Shown here in pieces: positions 45,402-57,624 of a DNA stretch of 64,000 bases. The notes beneath the pieces are model-generated. The model saw only the letters and a program-made list of their open reading frames with translations. It did not search any database and was not told the origin of the DNA. This DNA is from Macrostomum hystrix (Eukaryota > Platyhelminthes > Macrostomidae), in the NCBI GenBank assembly GCA_950097015.1, contig CATNEN010000039.1, positions 10,324,001 to 10,388,000 of the forward strand. The letters run 5' to 3'. Position numbers and translations under genes: made by a program. The number at the start of each line of letters is the position of its first letter. Position 1 is the first letter of the stretch.

Positions 45402-47526
45402 TGCCAGAGCTGCTTCCACTGTCTGGAAAGCTGGGAGACACCCGAGAGCTAGAGCCACGCCTCTGCACAGGCGAGGCCTTCTTCGCGGCTGACGCTGACG
45501 TCGCCGACTGACAGGGCAGCGACGGCTGGGACTGATGAGGCGGCGGCGAATGTCGGCTGCTCTGAGCCGACGGAACCTGCGGCAGCGGCTTTGATGGTGG
45601 CGGTGGTATTCTCAACGGCGGCGCTGGCGGTTGCGGTGGCAGCTGCTGTGGCTGACGAACAACCTGGACAATGATCGGCTCACGGGCGCAGCGGAAAGCC
45701 TCGACGGCCTCCTCGTGTGTGGCGTTGCTTAGGTCCTGACCGTTGATCTGTATTTCAAAGTGGCGATTTGTCATACTCTAAGGGGACTCGAAGGGCTAGA
45801 GACTGGAGTGAACTTTTTGTCACTCTATGGTCACTCTGGAGGTCACTCTATAGAGTGGAGTGAACTGTGTGTCACTCTATAGTCACTCTAGAGACTCGAG
45901 TGAACTGTGGTTCACTCTATGTTCACTCTAGAGACCGAAGCGAAATTTGTGTCACTCTATGGTCACTCTAGAGTTCACTCAAGAGACTGGAGTAAACGTT
46001 GTGTCACTCTATGGTCACTCTAGTACAGGAGTGAACTGCGTGTCACTCTATGGTCACTCGAGTACAGGAGTGAACTGCGTGTCACTCTATGGTCACTCTA
46101 GTACAGGAGTGAACTGCGTGGCACTCTATGGTCACTCTATAGACTGGAGTAAACGGTGTGTCACTCTATGGTCACTCTAGTACAGGAGTGAACTGCGTGT
46201 CACTCTATAGTCACTTTAGAGACTCGAGTGAACTGTTTTTCACTCTATGGTCACTCTAGAGACCGAAGCGAAATTTGGGTCACTCTAGAGTTCACTCAAG
46301 AGACTGGAGTAAGCTTTGTTGTCGCAATTTATTCTCACTAACCCTTTATTTTCAACTCAAACTCATCTAACAAATGTAAATTCAATTAAAATTATATTCG
46401 TTACAATAGCACAGGCATCGCCTAGGTCAAGTATGGCGCGTGGAAGCTATGAGACACGGGTTTTGGAGGCAGATCACAATGAGAAACAAGCAGCAAAAGT
46501 GGAGAGCATTTGAGGAGCACAACAGCTATAGTGAACGAAACGGCGCGGCATTGCTTTGAAGAATGAATCCTAGGGCCAGCAGAGGGTCAGAGAGGGCGAG
46601 ATGAATGACCGACTGCAGCTGGCCCGCGTGTGTATTCAACAATTGTGCAAGCAAGTGTATTGCGTAACTATCGACTAGCCAAGCGAATTCTTTTGGCCCT
46701 CGCTCCCACCGCCCACCCACCCCCTCCCTCCCTCCCCCCTACGCAGCCGCCAAGAATGCAATTTTGTGGGAACTACCGGCGCCCGCCTTAGATCCCCATA
46801 TCGATTTTTGGCTAGTGTGTGGTCTAGCTAGATAGATTCTGTCCGCAGCTAGAGGGGAAATGGGCAGGTGCAGTTCCTGGTGTGGGTGAGGGTTGGGCGG
46901 GCATGAAGTTGCTACTGAGGTACAGTTCGCCCACCTGTGTACCTCGAGGCTGCAAGTCGACTATATACTGAACTGGCCAGTTATTACTATACTAAAATCG
47001 AGCTTGTTAAATCTAAGCGGGGCGAATGGTCTGTCCGGGAATATTAAATAGGGATTCAAACGCCAGGCCAGGCCGCGTGCGTGTATTTGCATAGCGGCTC
47101 AGGGGAGCGCCAGCGAAAAACAGCGGAGCGGAAAGGTAATTTTCTTGGCCGTAAAACTCGCAGAGAAAGAAAAATTGGCGGGGTACTTTCAGTGCGTAGT
47201 TTCTGGCTCTGGACGGGGCCAATGGCGTCTGGGTGGGGAGGAGACGGCGGTCTGATTCTAGTAGCCGACTGCGCACTTGCGTGTTTGTGGCCCATAGACA
47301 ATACGGAAATTGGTGCCCCGCCTGCACCAGACTAGCCCTGTCAAATGAGGGAGGGGAAGAAAATCCCCAAATTTTGGGATATTGTAGATTAGCTTTTTCT
47401 GGCAGAAAACAGGATATGTGGCCGTGTGGTGATTATCTATGGAAATTTCGAACCATAGATAGCGAAGTGTCACAGAAAGTTTTGACACTTTTACCAGCTG
47501 ACACGATTTACCAGCGGCAAATGCGG

Positions 47527-47583
<57 letters not shown>

Positions 47584-47584
47584 C

Positions 47585-47667
<83 letters not shown>

Positions 47668-47693
47668 CATCTATCTATCTATCTATCTATCTC

Positions 47694-47789
<96 letters not shown>

Positions 47790-50700
47790 ATATCCATCTA
47801 TCTATCTATCTATCCATCTATCTATCTATCTAATCTACTGAAAGATCTAGATTTTATTCTGTCTAAAGCGTTCGCTAGGATTGAGTTAATAAATAATGTA
47901 CATATTTTGGTCGTTAAGCACACAATGAGTAGGGCCACTTTATAGCGCACAGCGAGTGGGCATTTTTGATTCCCGGGTTATTGCGTAATCGGGAATCGAA
48001 GCGATGTAGGAGAGCAACCGTTGTGCGCCCCCTTAGCGATTGCAAAGTTTGCTCAGTTAGTTTTTCTGTGCCAAGGACTGCTCAAAGTGATGGGGACGCC
48101 CCATCCTGCTATGCATGGGCAGCGATCAATGACTCATCAGCCTGGCTGGCCGCGAATCCAATCCTCAATTCCAGTCTAGGGTTCAATGTTTCCTTTACGT
48201 GCTCCAGCTCCGGGTCTCCCCAATTTCGTTTCTTCATTATTTACTTGTATTCTCCCATATCTCTCTGTTTCTGTGCATATTTATCATAAAATACTATTTG
48301 TTTTCTTAAAATATTCTTCCTTGTGTATTGTCTATGCAAGCATATCTCCTCACTCTTATCTGCCCTCTCTCCTCTCCCATTCCCATCTCTCCTCTCCCAT
48401 TCCCATCTCTCCTCTCCCCTCTCTCCTCTTCCCTCTCGCCTCTCCCCTCTCGCCTCTCGCCTCTCACCTCTCCCAACTCGCCTCTCGCCTCTCACCTCTC
48501 CCAACTCGCCTCTCGCCTCTCCCATTCCCATCTCTCCTCTCCCCTCTCCCCTCTCCCTCTCGCCTCTCCCCTCTCGCCTCTCGCCTCTCCCCTCTCGCCT
48601 CTCGCCTCTCACCTCTCCTAACTCGCCTCTCGCCTCTCCCATTCCCATCTCTCCTCTCCCCTCTCCCCTCTCCCCTCTCACCTCTCCCCTCTCCCCTCTC
48701 CCTTCTCCCCTCTCCCTCTCGCCTCTCCCTCTCGCCTCTCCCCTTTCGCCTCTCCCCTCTCACCTCCCCCCTCTCACCTCCCCCCTCAAACCTCTCCCCT
48801 CTCACCTCTCACCTCTCACCTCCCCCCTCAAACCTCTCCCCTCTCATCTCTCCCCTCTCCCCTCTCCCCTCTCCCCTCTCGCCTCTCGCCTCTCTCCTCT
48901 CCCTCTCGCCTCTCCCTCTCGCCTCTCCCCTTTCGCCTCTCCCCTCTCACCTCTCCCCTCTCACCTCCCCCCTCAAACCCCCCCTCTCACCTCTCCCCTC
49001 TCCCCTCTCCCTATTTGCTCTCCCCTTCCCTTTTCTCCGATTCTCTGCCATTTCCACTCTCTTCAGTCTCCTCTCTCCTCTATAGTTTTCCGAGTCACTC
49101 AGTCTAAACTAAACAAGAACAATAGTCTAAATGTAAACAATTTGTTTCAGAACAATTTTCAATAAGAAAGTTCTCACCTTTAAGATTACAAAATCCATTT
49201 CTTTACAATGTCAAAATTAACAAACTGAACATTTAACTGATCAATGGAAGCAACAAAGAGTTGTCATAGCAACCCACGATTTCGATTATATTCGTTGTTT
49301 TTTTGCCCCCAGAGGGCCAATACGTCTTCGCCTGTTAATTGACTGACTATTTAGTTTAGTGACGATTTTTTTGCAATTTTTTGCCAAGCAAGTCATAGAT
49401 GATAGAAATCAGAAAGTTGAACAAAATGATTATCTGTGAAATTCAGTTCAACAGCAATGGGACTAGACTTTTAACAGCACGCGTCCATCGCGATGGAAAA
49501 CTTCAGAACCTCAAACCAGCATCAGCATTGCCATTGGTTGCGAGCCGTTGCTTGTTTTAGTGTTCGCGCAAAGTAAATTTTATTCGACAACGGGCAGCGA
49601 AATAAATTTTAATCTGTATCTTTACTTTCTACTGCCCGCAGTAGTCTGTTGCGAGTATGCTAGAATTATTTTAGCTGTAACTGAAAATAAAACTGTTGCT
49701 CTTTGAGAGAGAAAAATAGTTCAGCTGACTCAGCGACACCAGTGCGACTGCTCAAAGTGACTCACTCTTACCGCGTGGGCGAATTGCCAACTAAATTGAC
49801 AGCTCAAATAGAAAAAATGAAAATAAAAATTCATACTTTCAAATCGAATTGAAATAACTCAAATTGGGTAGTTTTATCTCGTAAAGAAAACAATAAATCG
49901 TTGTCCTATAAGCTTGCCCCTAGCAACTAAGATGAAGCATTCCAGAGCCCAGTTCAAATGCATCACACTGAATCGGCCCTGAGACGGCAGACCAATAGAT
50001 AGTTAAGTGCGGCTTGAGTCCCTACTCGATCTTGCCCGAGGGTCAGTGCCAGGGTTCCCTTGCCAAGCAGTTTGAGACTGACTCACTCCCCGCATGGGAG
50101 GAGACGGAAGGGCGTGTAAAGAATTCTCCCATCCCTCATTGCCTGCGCTTGAAATCCCAAACTAGTTGGTATGGCTTCGGGGATAAATCTCAGGGGAATA
50201 TTGGAAACGGCCAGAGGATCAGCTAAAAGATATAACTGAAAAAACACATTCGATGAGCCTTTAAAACAGCACGCATAGTTACAGAAGGCGCGATGACTCA
50301 ACCATTTTGAGCAGGAGTCCGACTCAGTCAAGGCCAACTATGGCCCCCGGTCTCTGGTTCATGGCCTCACTATTGCATTCTCAAGGCGAGTGTTTGCCCA
50401 CTGAGTAGAGTTTAGAGTGAGCTTCTTTTCAAAGTCAAAAATCCGTTGCTGGCAGAGGACTGGGACACGCCCTGTTTGCTACTTTTGATTGACAGCTAAC
50501 GCAGAGGATTAAAAAATGTACTCATGGAGCCGCCCCAAATCCCCAGGTGAGCTGACGCGCGGAATGCGTGAGTCGGACATTGGGGCGGGGCCGCCCGTTT
50601 TGTCCTTTTCAGACAGACTCAACTAAAGCGGCCACGTCTGCACGTGAAAGAAAAGTGTTGAGTAGTGATTGTTTCGTTTAACGGTTTTGTTTGGACGGGT

Positions 50701-53700
50701 TTTCAAGTTTTCAATTCCACTCCTCTCTCCCTCTCACATCTCCCTCCCCCTCTCCCCTATCTCCTCTCTCCTTTCGCTGTCTTCTCTCTACTCTCTACTC
50801 TCCCCTCTCTCCTCTCTCCTTTCGCTGTCTTCTCTCTACTCTCTACTCTCCCCTCTCTCCTCTCTCCTCTCCCATTTCTCCTCTCCCCTCTCCCATCTCA
50901 CCCCTCTCCTCTCTCCACTCCACTCTCCTCTCCCATTTCTCCTCTCCCCCTCCCATCTCACCCCTCTCCTCTCTCCCTCTCACATCTCCCTCCCCCCTCT
51001 CCCCTCTCTCCCCTCTCCTCTCTCATTTCTCCTCTCCCCTCTCCCATCTCACCCATCTCCTCTCTCCTCTCTCCTCTCCCCTCTCCTCTCCCATTTCTCC
51101 TCTCCCCTCTCCCATCTCACCCATCTCCTCTCTCATCTCCCCTCTCCTCTCCCATTTCTCCTTTGCCCTCTCCCATCTCACCTCTCTCCTCTCTCCTCTC
51201 CCCTCTCTCCTCTCTCCTCTCTCCTCTCCCCTCTCCCATCTCACCCCTCTCCTCTCTCCACTCCACTCTCCTCTCCCATTTCTCCTCTCCCCCTCCCATC
51301 TCACCCCTCTCCTCTCTCCCTCTCACATCTCCCTCCCCCCTCTCCCCTCTCTCCCCTCTCCTCTCTCATTTCTCCTCTCCCCTCTCCCATCTCACCCATC
51401 TCCTCTCTCCTCTCTCCTCTCCCCTCTCCTCTCCCATTTCTCCTCTCCCCTCTCCCATCTCACCCATCTCCTCTCTCATCTCCCCTCTCCTCTCCCATTT
51501 CTCCTTTGCCCTCTCCCCTCTCCCTCTCTCCTCTCTCCTCTCCCCTCTCTCCTCTCTCCTCTCTCCTCTCTCCTCTCTCCTCTCTCCTCTCTCCTCTCTA
51601 CTCTCCCCTCTCTCCTCTCTCCTCTCTCCTCTCTCCTCTCCCCTCTCCCCTCTCTCCTCTCCTCTAGTGATTGAGTTGTGATTTTTTCTTTTAACCGTGT
51701 TGTTCGGACAGGTTTTCAGGAGCTCGTTGAGGGCTAATTTCTGATGCACATTGTCGCATAATTCATTTAGCATTCTTTCACACAAGAAACTCGTTTAGCT
51801 TTTATTTTTTCTTCATCCCAGCTGCCCACTGTCCCTTCCTGCGGGTGTCATGTCAGCCAGCCCTGAATATATTTATGCGTTGTCAAGGAGAATGGGCCCC
51901 TCACGTCTCGCTTTTTTGTGAGGCCAGATGGTGAAATGGTATGTTAGCGGCATACTTTGACCTTCTTTCCCCCAGCTTATGGGCGGGGAGGAGAAACATC
52001 AAAGAAGCCGCCGCCGCCGCAGCAGCAGCAGCAGCCGCCAGGTCGTCCCCAAATACCCGTCCCCTCCTCCACTCGACCATCCGACCCCGGGACCTGAGAG
52101 ACAGGCCGGGAGAACAGGGAGTGAGGTGATCTTGGCTGAGGACCGAAGGGTCTTCCTGGGCTCTTCCTGATGACTTCACACGCCTGACAATTCCATCAGG
52201 ACTGTTTCTTCACCACACACATGCACACACTCTCTCTTTACAGCAGGTCTGTAGGCACCAGTGCCACTCATTGCCGCGATCTTTACTCGAACAAAAAATT
52301 GTCCGAAAGTCGTTAAAAAAATCTCGGAGAGGAAGTTATCTTTGCGGACTGTAATTAATTTTCGAAACGTCATAACCAGCAATTTGCAGGGGCTTTATAA
52401 ACACTGCACGGCCGTCAGGTAAACAGGGCGCAGGGCGCAGGGCGCCAGGTTTAGTGGTTCTTGATCTGCAAGTAACTGCTAATGATTCCGCCTCAATCAG
52501 TCATCAATTTTCGTCGATTCGCGTGTAAATAGAAGATGCAGCGGAATAGGGAGGTTGAGGAATAATATTGAAGTTGTCCCTAAACCTACTTGACTGATGA
52601 CATCTGGAATCCAGTGTCTGACTGTGCATCGACCTTCAAGCGGGGGTCCCTTCAAGATGGCCTCCCTTATACTGTTATCAAATTGTTCCAAGATGCGCAG
52701 CCAACAGCACAGCCGCAGCTAATGCGCGGCGCATCTGAAGGCTGCGTACGACTACTGTTCAGTCCATGGACTGGGGGGACGCCACACCCACCCTCAATTA
52801 CCCCAAATATTGTTGCAGTGAAGTTGGGAATCGAACCCCCGACCTTCGAGTCCTTTCGACACCTGAGATCTGTCAGGTGTCGGATAATAAACTCACAGGC
52901 ATGAGATCTGTCAGTGTGGGGTAATGAACTCACAGACATGAGATCTGTCAGGTGTGGGATAATGAACTCACAGACATGAGATCTGTCAGGTGTGGGATAA
53001 TGAACTCACAGACATGAGATCTGTCAGTGTGGGATAATGAACTCACAGACATGAGATCTGTCAGTGTGGGATAATGAACTCACAGACATGAGATCTGCCA
53101 GGTGTGGGATAATGAACTCACGCAAAACAGCAGGTCGCCTTGTCGTAATCCCGCCGTCCACGCGGGCGAGTCGCGGTCCACCTTGGCGATGAACACCAGA
53201 CCGAAGGTCGCTGCAGTCGCTTCTTCAACTGTGACCGGTTCCTGCAAGAATTATTATAAACTGGTGCGTGTCAAGAATGACTTACAAGCAATTATTGTCC
53301 GGTTTGCAGCTAAAGTACTTTCTCTCTGATCAAATCGGGGGAGAATGAAATGTTGACAGAGCTTTCATGCCTGACATGCTGACGACAGCTTCCGCTTCGC
53401 ATGTGACTGGCGAAAAGCACTTTAGCGATTAAAATTTGATACCTTCGATTAGAAAAAGTCGCGTTGTGCGTGAGCTGATCGGTCAGGAGTTTTTTGCAGC
53501 AACGATTTTTTTAGTTGAGCAGAAGTTTAAGCCATTGGACTAATCTCAAAGTGAGACTATAGTCGAGTGACTAGATCAAAGTGAGACTAAATGGTTGAGT
53601 GACTAGATCAAAGTGAGACTAAATGGTTGAGTGACTAGATCAAAGTGAGACTAAATGGTTGAGTGACTAGATCAAAGTGAGACTAAATGGTTGAGTGACT

Positions 53701-56700
53701 AGATCAAAGTGAGACTAAATGGTTGAGTGACTAGATCAAAGTGAGACTAAATGGTTGAGTGACTAGATCAAAGTGAGACTAAATGGTTGAGTGACTAGAT
53801 CAAAGTGAGACTAAATGGTTGAGTGACTAGATCAAAGTGAGACTAAATGGTTGAGTGACTAGATCAAAGTGAGACTATAGTCGAGTGACTAGATCAAAGT
53901 GAGACTAAATGGTTGAGTGACTAGATCAAAGTGAGACTAAATGGTTGAGTGACTAGATCAAAGTGAGACTAGATGGTTGAGTGACTAGATCAAAGTGAGA
54001 CTAAATGGTTGAGTGACTAGATCAAAGTGAGACTAAATGGTTGAGTGACTAGATCAAAGTGAGACTAAATGGTTGAGTGACTAGATCAAAGTGAGACTAA
54101 ATGGTTGAGTGACTAGATCAAAGTGAGACTATAGTCGAGTGACTAGATCAAAGTGAGACTATAGTCGAGTGACTAGATCAAAGTGAGACTATAGTCGAGT
54201 GACTAGATCAAAGTGAGACTATAGTCGAGTGACTAGATCAAAGTGAGACTAAATGGTTGAGTGACTAGATCAAAGTGAGACTATAGTCGAGTGACTAGAT
54301 CAAAGTGAGACTAAAGTCGAGTGACTAGATCAAAGTGAGACTATAGTCGAGTGACTAGATCAAAGTGAGACTATAGTCGAGTGACTAGATCAAAGTGAGA
54401 CTAAATGGTCGAGTGACGAGACCAAAGTGAGACTAAATCGTCGAGTGACTAGATCAAAGTGAGACTAAATGGTCGAGTGACTAGATCAAAGTAAGACTAA
54501 ATGGTTGAGTGACTAGACCAAAGTGAGACTAAATGGTCGAGTGACTAGATCAAAGTGAGACTAAATCGTCGAGTGACTAGATCAAAGTAAGACTAAATGG
54601 TTGAGTGACTAGACCAAAGTGAGACTAAATCGTCGAGTGACTAGATCAAAGTGAGACTATAGTCGAGTGACTAGATCAAAGTAAGACTAAATGGTTGAGT
54701 GACTAGACCAAAGTGAGACTAAATGGTCGAGTGACTAGATCAAAGTGAGACTATAGTCGAGTGACTAGATCAAAGTGAGACTAAATGGTTGAGTGACTAG
54801 ATCAAAGTGAGACTATAGTCGAGTGACTAGATCAAAGTGAGACTAGATGAATGAGACGCGAATAAAATTGATAATCAGCTCACTTGGCCATTTCTGCCAC
54901 CGGCAAGGGTAACGCCCCATTGAACGTTTGCGTCGTTTCGTCTCAGAATGAAAGTCCTCTGCCAGGCAGCACTGAGTCCTGACATTGCTGGTGGCGCCGC
55001 TGGCTCCGCCACGCCAGATTGCACTTTCGGACGAAAATTCTGTAAATAGACAAAAGATTATTGGGTAAGGGGAAGTGGCTGAGCAAGGGACAGCTACAGT
55101 TCATTAAGACCAACTGTCTATGGTAAACATTCTATTTTATGAGGCGCTAAATCGTTTCTCAGTCCCAGTCCCAACTACACCGCAAAATGCTAAAGTTATT
55201 GGAAAGGCTCAATCTCTTCTATATGCCTTTGTTCCGCCGGGCAGAATTTATGAAGAAAAAAACGCACGGCAAAAGAAATGAAACAGCTGTGAAAGTCTGG
55301 ATGGAAGGGATAAAATTGTCTGACACGCGACACCAGCTTCCTCTAGCAACTATTTCCTAACACGCGCCACCCGCTGCTAAGCGATCCCATCTGCCATTCG
55401 CCAGGAGCAGCTGAGGACCGGCTCCCTGCCGAGCGGTGTTCAGCGGGCCGCAGACTCCAGACCGAAGCCTGTCACTGTTCATATCGTTGATGCTCGCTGA
55501 ACCCACGCTGTGCCCAGCGCTACAGAGTACTGAGAACCCACCCCAACCCCTTCCTAGATGCGGTTACCATGCGCTTAGAACTGAACAAAGCAAAACTTGC
55601 TGCTTAAGAATGTGCCTGACTAATAGAGTCACAAATATTAGTGTAGGCAATAGCAAACAATCTAAAAAATATTGCCCCAACACTTTCAGTATCATAGGCA
55701 TGAGTCTCATCTCTTCTCTGTCTCATATCACCCCTGTCTCATCTCTGCCCTGTCTCATCTCTCCCCTGTCTCATCTCTCCCCTGTCTCATCTCTGCCCTG
55801 TCTCATCTCTCCCCTGTCTCATCCCACCCCTGTCTCATCTCTGCCCTGTCTCATCCCACCCCTGTCTCATCTCTCCCCTGTCTCATCTCTCCCCTGTCTC
55901 ATCTCTGCCCTGTCTCATCTCTCCCCTGTCTCATCCCACCCCTGTCTCATCTCTGCCCTGTCTCATCTCTGCCCTGTCTCATCCCACCCCTGTCTCATCC
56001 CACCCCTGTCTCATCTCTGCCCTGTCTCATCCCACCCCTGTCTCATCTCTGCCCTGTCTCATCCCACCCCTGTCTCATCCCACCCCTGTCTCATCTCTGC
56101 CCTGTCTCATCTCTGCCCTGTCTCATCCCACCCCTGTCTCATCCCACCCCTGTCTCATCTCTGCCCTGTCTCATCCCACCCCTGTCTCATCTCTGCCCTG
56201 TCTCATCCCACCCCTGTCTCATCCCACCCCTGTCTCATCTCTGCCCTGTCTCATCCCACCCCTGTCTCATCCCACCCCTGTCTCATCTCTGCCCTGTCTC
56301 ATCTCTGCCCTGTCTCATCCCTGCCCTGTCTCATCTCACCCCTGTCTCATCCCACCCCTGTCTCATCCCACCCCTGTCTCATCCCATCCCTGTCTCATCT
56401 CACCCCTGTCTCATCTCTCCCCTGTCTCATCTCTGCCCTGTCTTATCTTATCTTATCTCTCCCTTGTCTCACCTCCAATATCTCCCCCTATGTCTCTCGG
56501 CCCCTGTCATGGCCTCAAGTTGAAGTCATTGCAAGAGCTGCATTCTAGAAAGGCAGAGTCGAATTATTCAGCTGGGAGTGAAGCCCATTGTTTAACAACG
56601 TGACCTCCATGGGAGTTAAGCATCTGTTGTTAGCACCAGTCGAACTTCAGCGCTGGGAATAATGCTATACAATTTTGAATGGCTCTAGAACATGTGGAAA

Positions 56701-57624
56701 GATCTGAAAAGCTCTTCAATACTCAACAAGGATAAATAGTGGGCAAATGATGGGCAGAACAAGTCTCGCTTTTTCCAAAGCAAGTTTTATGTCAAGGCAA
56801 AGTCTTCGATTTTTTTTATGTTCGGGGCATGTTGACCCGCCCCTGACCCCCGATTGGCTTCACTAGACGCAAAACAAAGCCAGTTTCCATTTAAATGAGA
56901 CTCAAGAGGAGTAGATTGTGCTGTTTTGCTTTTAAGCGCAGACAATGAGACTGGGTTCCTGAGGATGGAACTGCAGGTGTGTGTCAATCTTCCTGCAGGC
57001 TCATTGGTTTCGATAGCTATGTTTTTGCAAGATAAAAAAGGCTAGCTAATGTTTTTAAGTGACATCCTGCAAGACGATATTTGCTGACGAAGATGCTGAC
57101 GAATGATTCATCAGCTATACTCGTCCTGTCGTGCGCTCCACGCCTACTCAGAAAAATCTACATTCTGAGAGAAACGAATTTGCAACTGTCAAAAAATGCC
57201 AGTCTTCTAGGAAAATAGTCTGGAATCAGGGAGTGCTCAAGCGATCTCGCTGAGCAAACATAAAAGCCGAAATTGCATAAGCCACATCCCAGTTTGTGCT
57301 AACCAATGCGTCAGCCCTATTGGGACTTAACTATAATTAGATTTGTGTCTCATTGTGGGGAGCAGTTGATGAGGAAGGGAAAAAAGTGGCAGCCTAAGGG
57401 GAGTTTTCCGCAATCATGGGATTCAAATCGAAGAGCGGGAAATGGGCGGGAGGAAGTGACGAACTGAGGGAGGTGTCAGATGTCACCCGGGTTCTCTGAG
57501 CTTTGGTTACGTAACAAGTGAGGCCTTGTGTCAATCATTATAGTGACGCCTCATTCAGAGGCGAACTCACCGAATTTGAGCAGGCATTGAATGCGGCCAG
57601 TCCAATCTGCTCCAGAAGCACCAT
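41357..57624 (-). CDS. PDZRN3/4: PDZRN3/4-like two-PDZ scaffold protein, seven exons, no RING
   Basis: Exons on the minus strand: 57624-57571, 55039-54884, 53241-53122, 45747-45230, 44959-44815, 43960-43850 and 42394-41357. All phases match and give 713 aa. PDZ1 (about 48-165) spans exons 2-4 with loop WGVTLAGG and [21 protein letters not shown]2 (about 332-415) has KLGLTLCY and [17 protein letters not shown]. The last 79 residues begin [20 protein letters not shown] and match the conserved C-terminal region of PDZRN3/PDZRN4 (LNX3/LNX4), synaptic ubiquitin-ligase scaffolds. Pro-, Gly- and Gln-rich linkers lie between. The C-terminus ends TFV, a class I PDZ ligand. The RING and zinc fingers of vertebrate members are absent: exon 1 (18 aa, strong Kozak) is my least certain exon, and an upstream start could exist. 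Introns are crowded with minisatellites. Confidence 0.82.
42397..43815. repeat. 15-bp minisatellite filling PDZRN intron 6
   Basis: About 90 copies of GGTTGTAGGATTGAA with GATGATT and GTAGGTTT variants. A block of about 240 bp recurs at roughly 42460, 42640 and 42900. It runs to within a few bases of the 3' splice site of the last exon: on the coding strand the final monomers read CCTACAACCCTT and end CCTACAACCTCAG. Confidence 0.96.
44228..44810. other. PDZRN intron 5, unique part
   Basis: Intronic sequence between exons at 44815-44959 and 43850-43960. No repeat array or secondary gene is seen. Confidence 0.5.
45075..45185. repeat. 12-bp tandem repeat GGGATTCGAGTG
   Basis: About nine copies in the short PDZRN intron between exons 4 and 5. 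The monomer shares GGATTCGAG with the 17-bp array at 6.26 kb. Confidence 0.9.
45793..46315. repeat. GTCACTCTATGGTCACTCTAG minisatellite
   Basis: Irregular 35-50 bp units built from GTCACTCTATGGTCACTCT, AGAGACTGGAGTGAAC and AGTACAGGAGTGAACTGC. Lies about 45 bp from the 3' splice site of PDZRN exon 4, inside the 7.4-kb intron. Confidence 0.92.
46320..47520. other. PDZRN intron 3, unique part
   Basis: Intronic sequence without recognisable coding exons. A pyrimidine-rich stretch CCCTCCCTCCCTCCCCCC lies near 46720. Confidence 0.45.
47527..47832. repeat. (ATCT)n tetranucleotide microsatellite
   Basis: About 75 ATCT units with four or five CCATC or CTCTC interruptions. Intronic. Confidence 0.98.
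48355..49085. repeat. Homopyrimidine array, CTCTCCCCTCTCGCC type
   Basis: About 730 bp of almost pure C/T on the plus strand (purine on the PDZRN coding strand) built from 12-15 bp units. Larger blocks recur at roughly 180-bp spacing. Mirror-symmetric homopyrimidine DNA of this kind can form triplex structures. Confidence 0.95.
49090..50715. other. PDZRN intron 3, unique part
   Basis: No exon or gene recognised between the two pyrimidine arrays. Confidence 0.45.
50720..51665. repeat. Homopyrimidine array, CTCTCCTCTCTCCC type
   Basis: About 945 bp of near-pure C/T. A block beginning CACCCCTCTCCTCTCTCC recurs with a period of about 350 bp (near 50900 and 51245), which shows recent segmental tandem duplication. 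All three plus-strand frames stay open through the array as an artefact. Confidence 0.95.
52660..52870 (-). mobile_element. tRNA-related SINE, family 2, copy 1
   Basis: Matches the copy at 63.63-63.88 kb over GCAGCCAACAGCACAGCCGC, CGCATCTGAAGGCTGCGTAC, GTTCAGTCCATGGACTGG and GGACGCCACACCCACC. At its right end GTTGGGAATCGAACCCCCGA gives, on the reverse strand, a B-box-like GGTTCGATTCC. The element therefore reads on the minus strand with a tRNA-like head. It lies in a PDZRN intron, with the 38-bp repeat adjoining its head. Confidence 0.65.
52883..53120. repeat. 38-bp minisatellite abutting a PDZRN splice donor
   Basis: About six copies of a unit beginning GAGATCTGTCAGGTGTGGGA and continuing TAATGAACTCACAGACAT. 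On the coding strand each copy carries GTGAGTTCATT, which is exactly the 5' splice site sequence at the end of the 53122-53241 exon. The array therefore repeats the donor and the first bases of the intron. Confidence 0.9.
53540..54845. repeat. 32-bp minisatellite in PDZRN intron 2
   Basis: About 41 copies of a unit starting GTGACTAGATCAAAGTGAGA and continuing CTAAATGGTTGA, alternating with a shorter form (CTATAGTCGA). It ends 40 bp from the exon at 54884. Confidence 0.96.
55700..56495. repeat. 16-bp minisatellite (CTGTCTCATCTCTCCC) in PDZRN intron 1
   Basis: About 50 copies of the dispersed 16-bp family. Here the variants CATCCCACCC and CATCTCTGCC dominate, in an interspersed pattern typical of array homogenisation. 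Confidence 0.96.
56500..57570. other. PDZRN intron 1, unique part
   Basis: No additional exon is recognised between the minisatellite and the candidate first exon. The plus-strand frame at 57518-57865 is antisense to that exon. Confidence 0.4.

Noticed and set aside
45747-45774. Earlier start for the PDZRN exon at the apparent ATG near 45770
   Set aside because: It would insert extra residues into the PDZ1 strand between LLFC and INGQDLS. The CAG/ATC acceptor at 45748 gives a continuous domain with matching phase.
50665-51681. Open frames of more than 300 codons in all three plus-strand frames
   Set aside because: They are translations of the CTCTCC array. Similar frames at 1.7-2.5, 18.3-19.6, 24.6-25.7, 42.8-43.9, 48.2-49.2 and 55.4-56.5 kb are likewise repeats, with no independent coding evidence.
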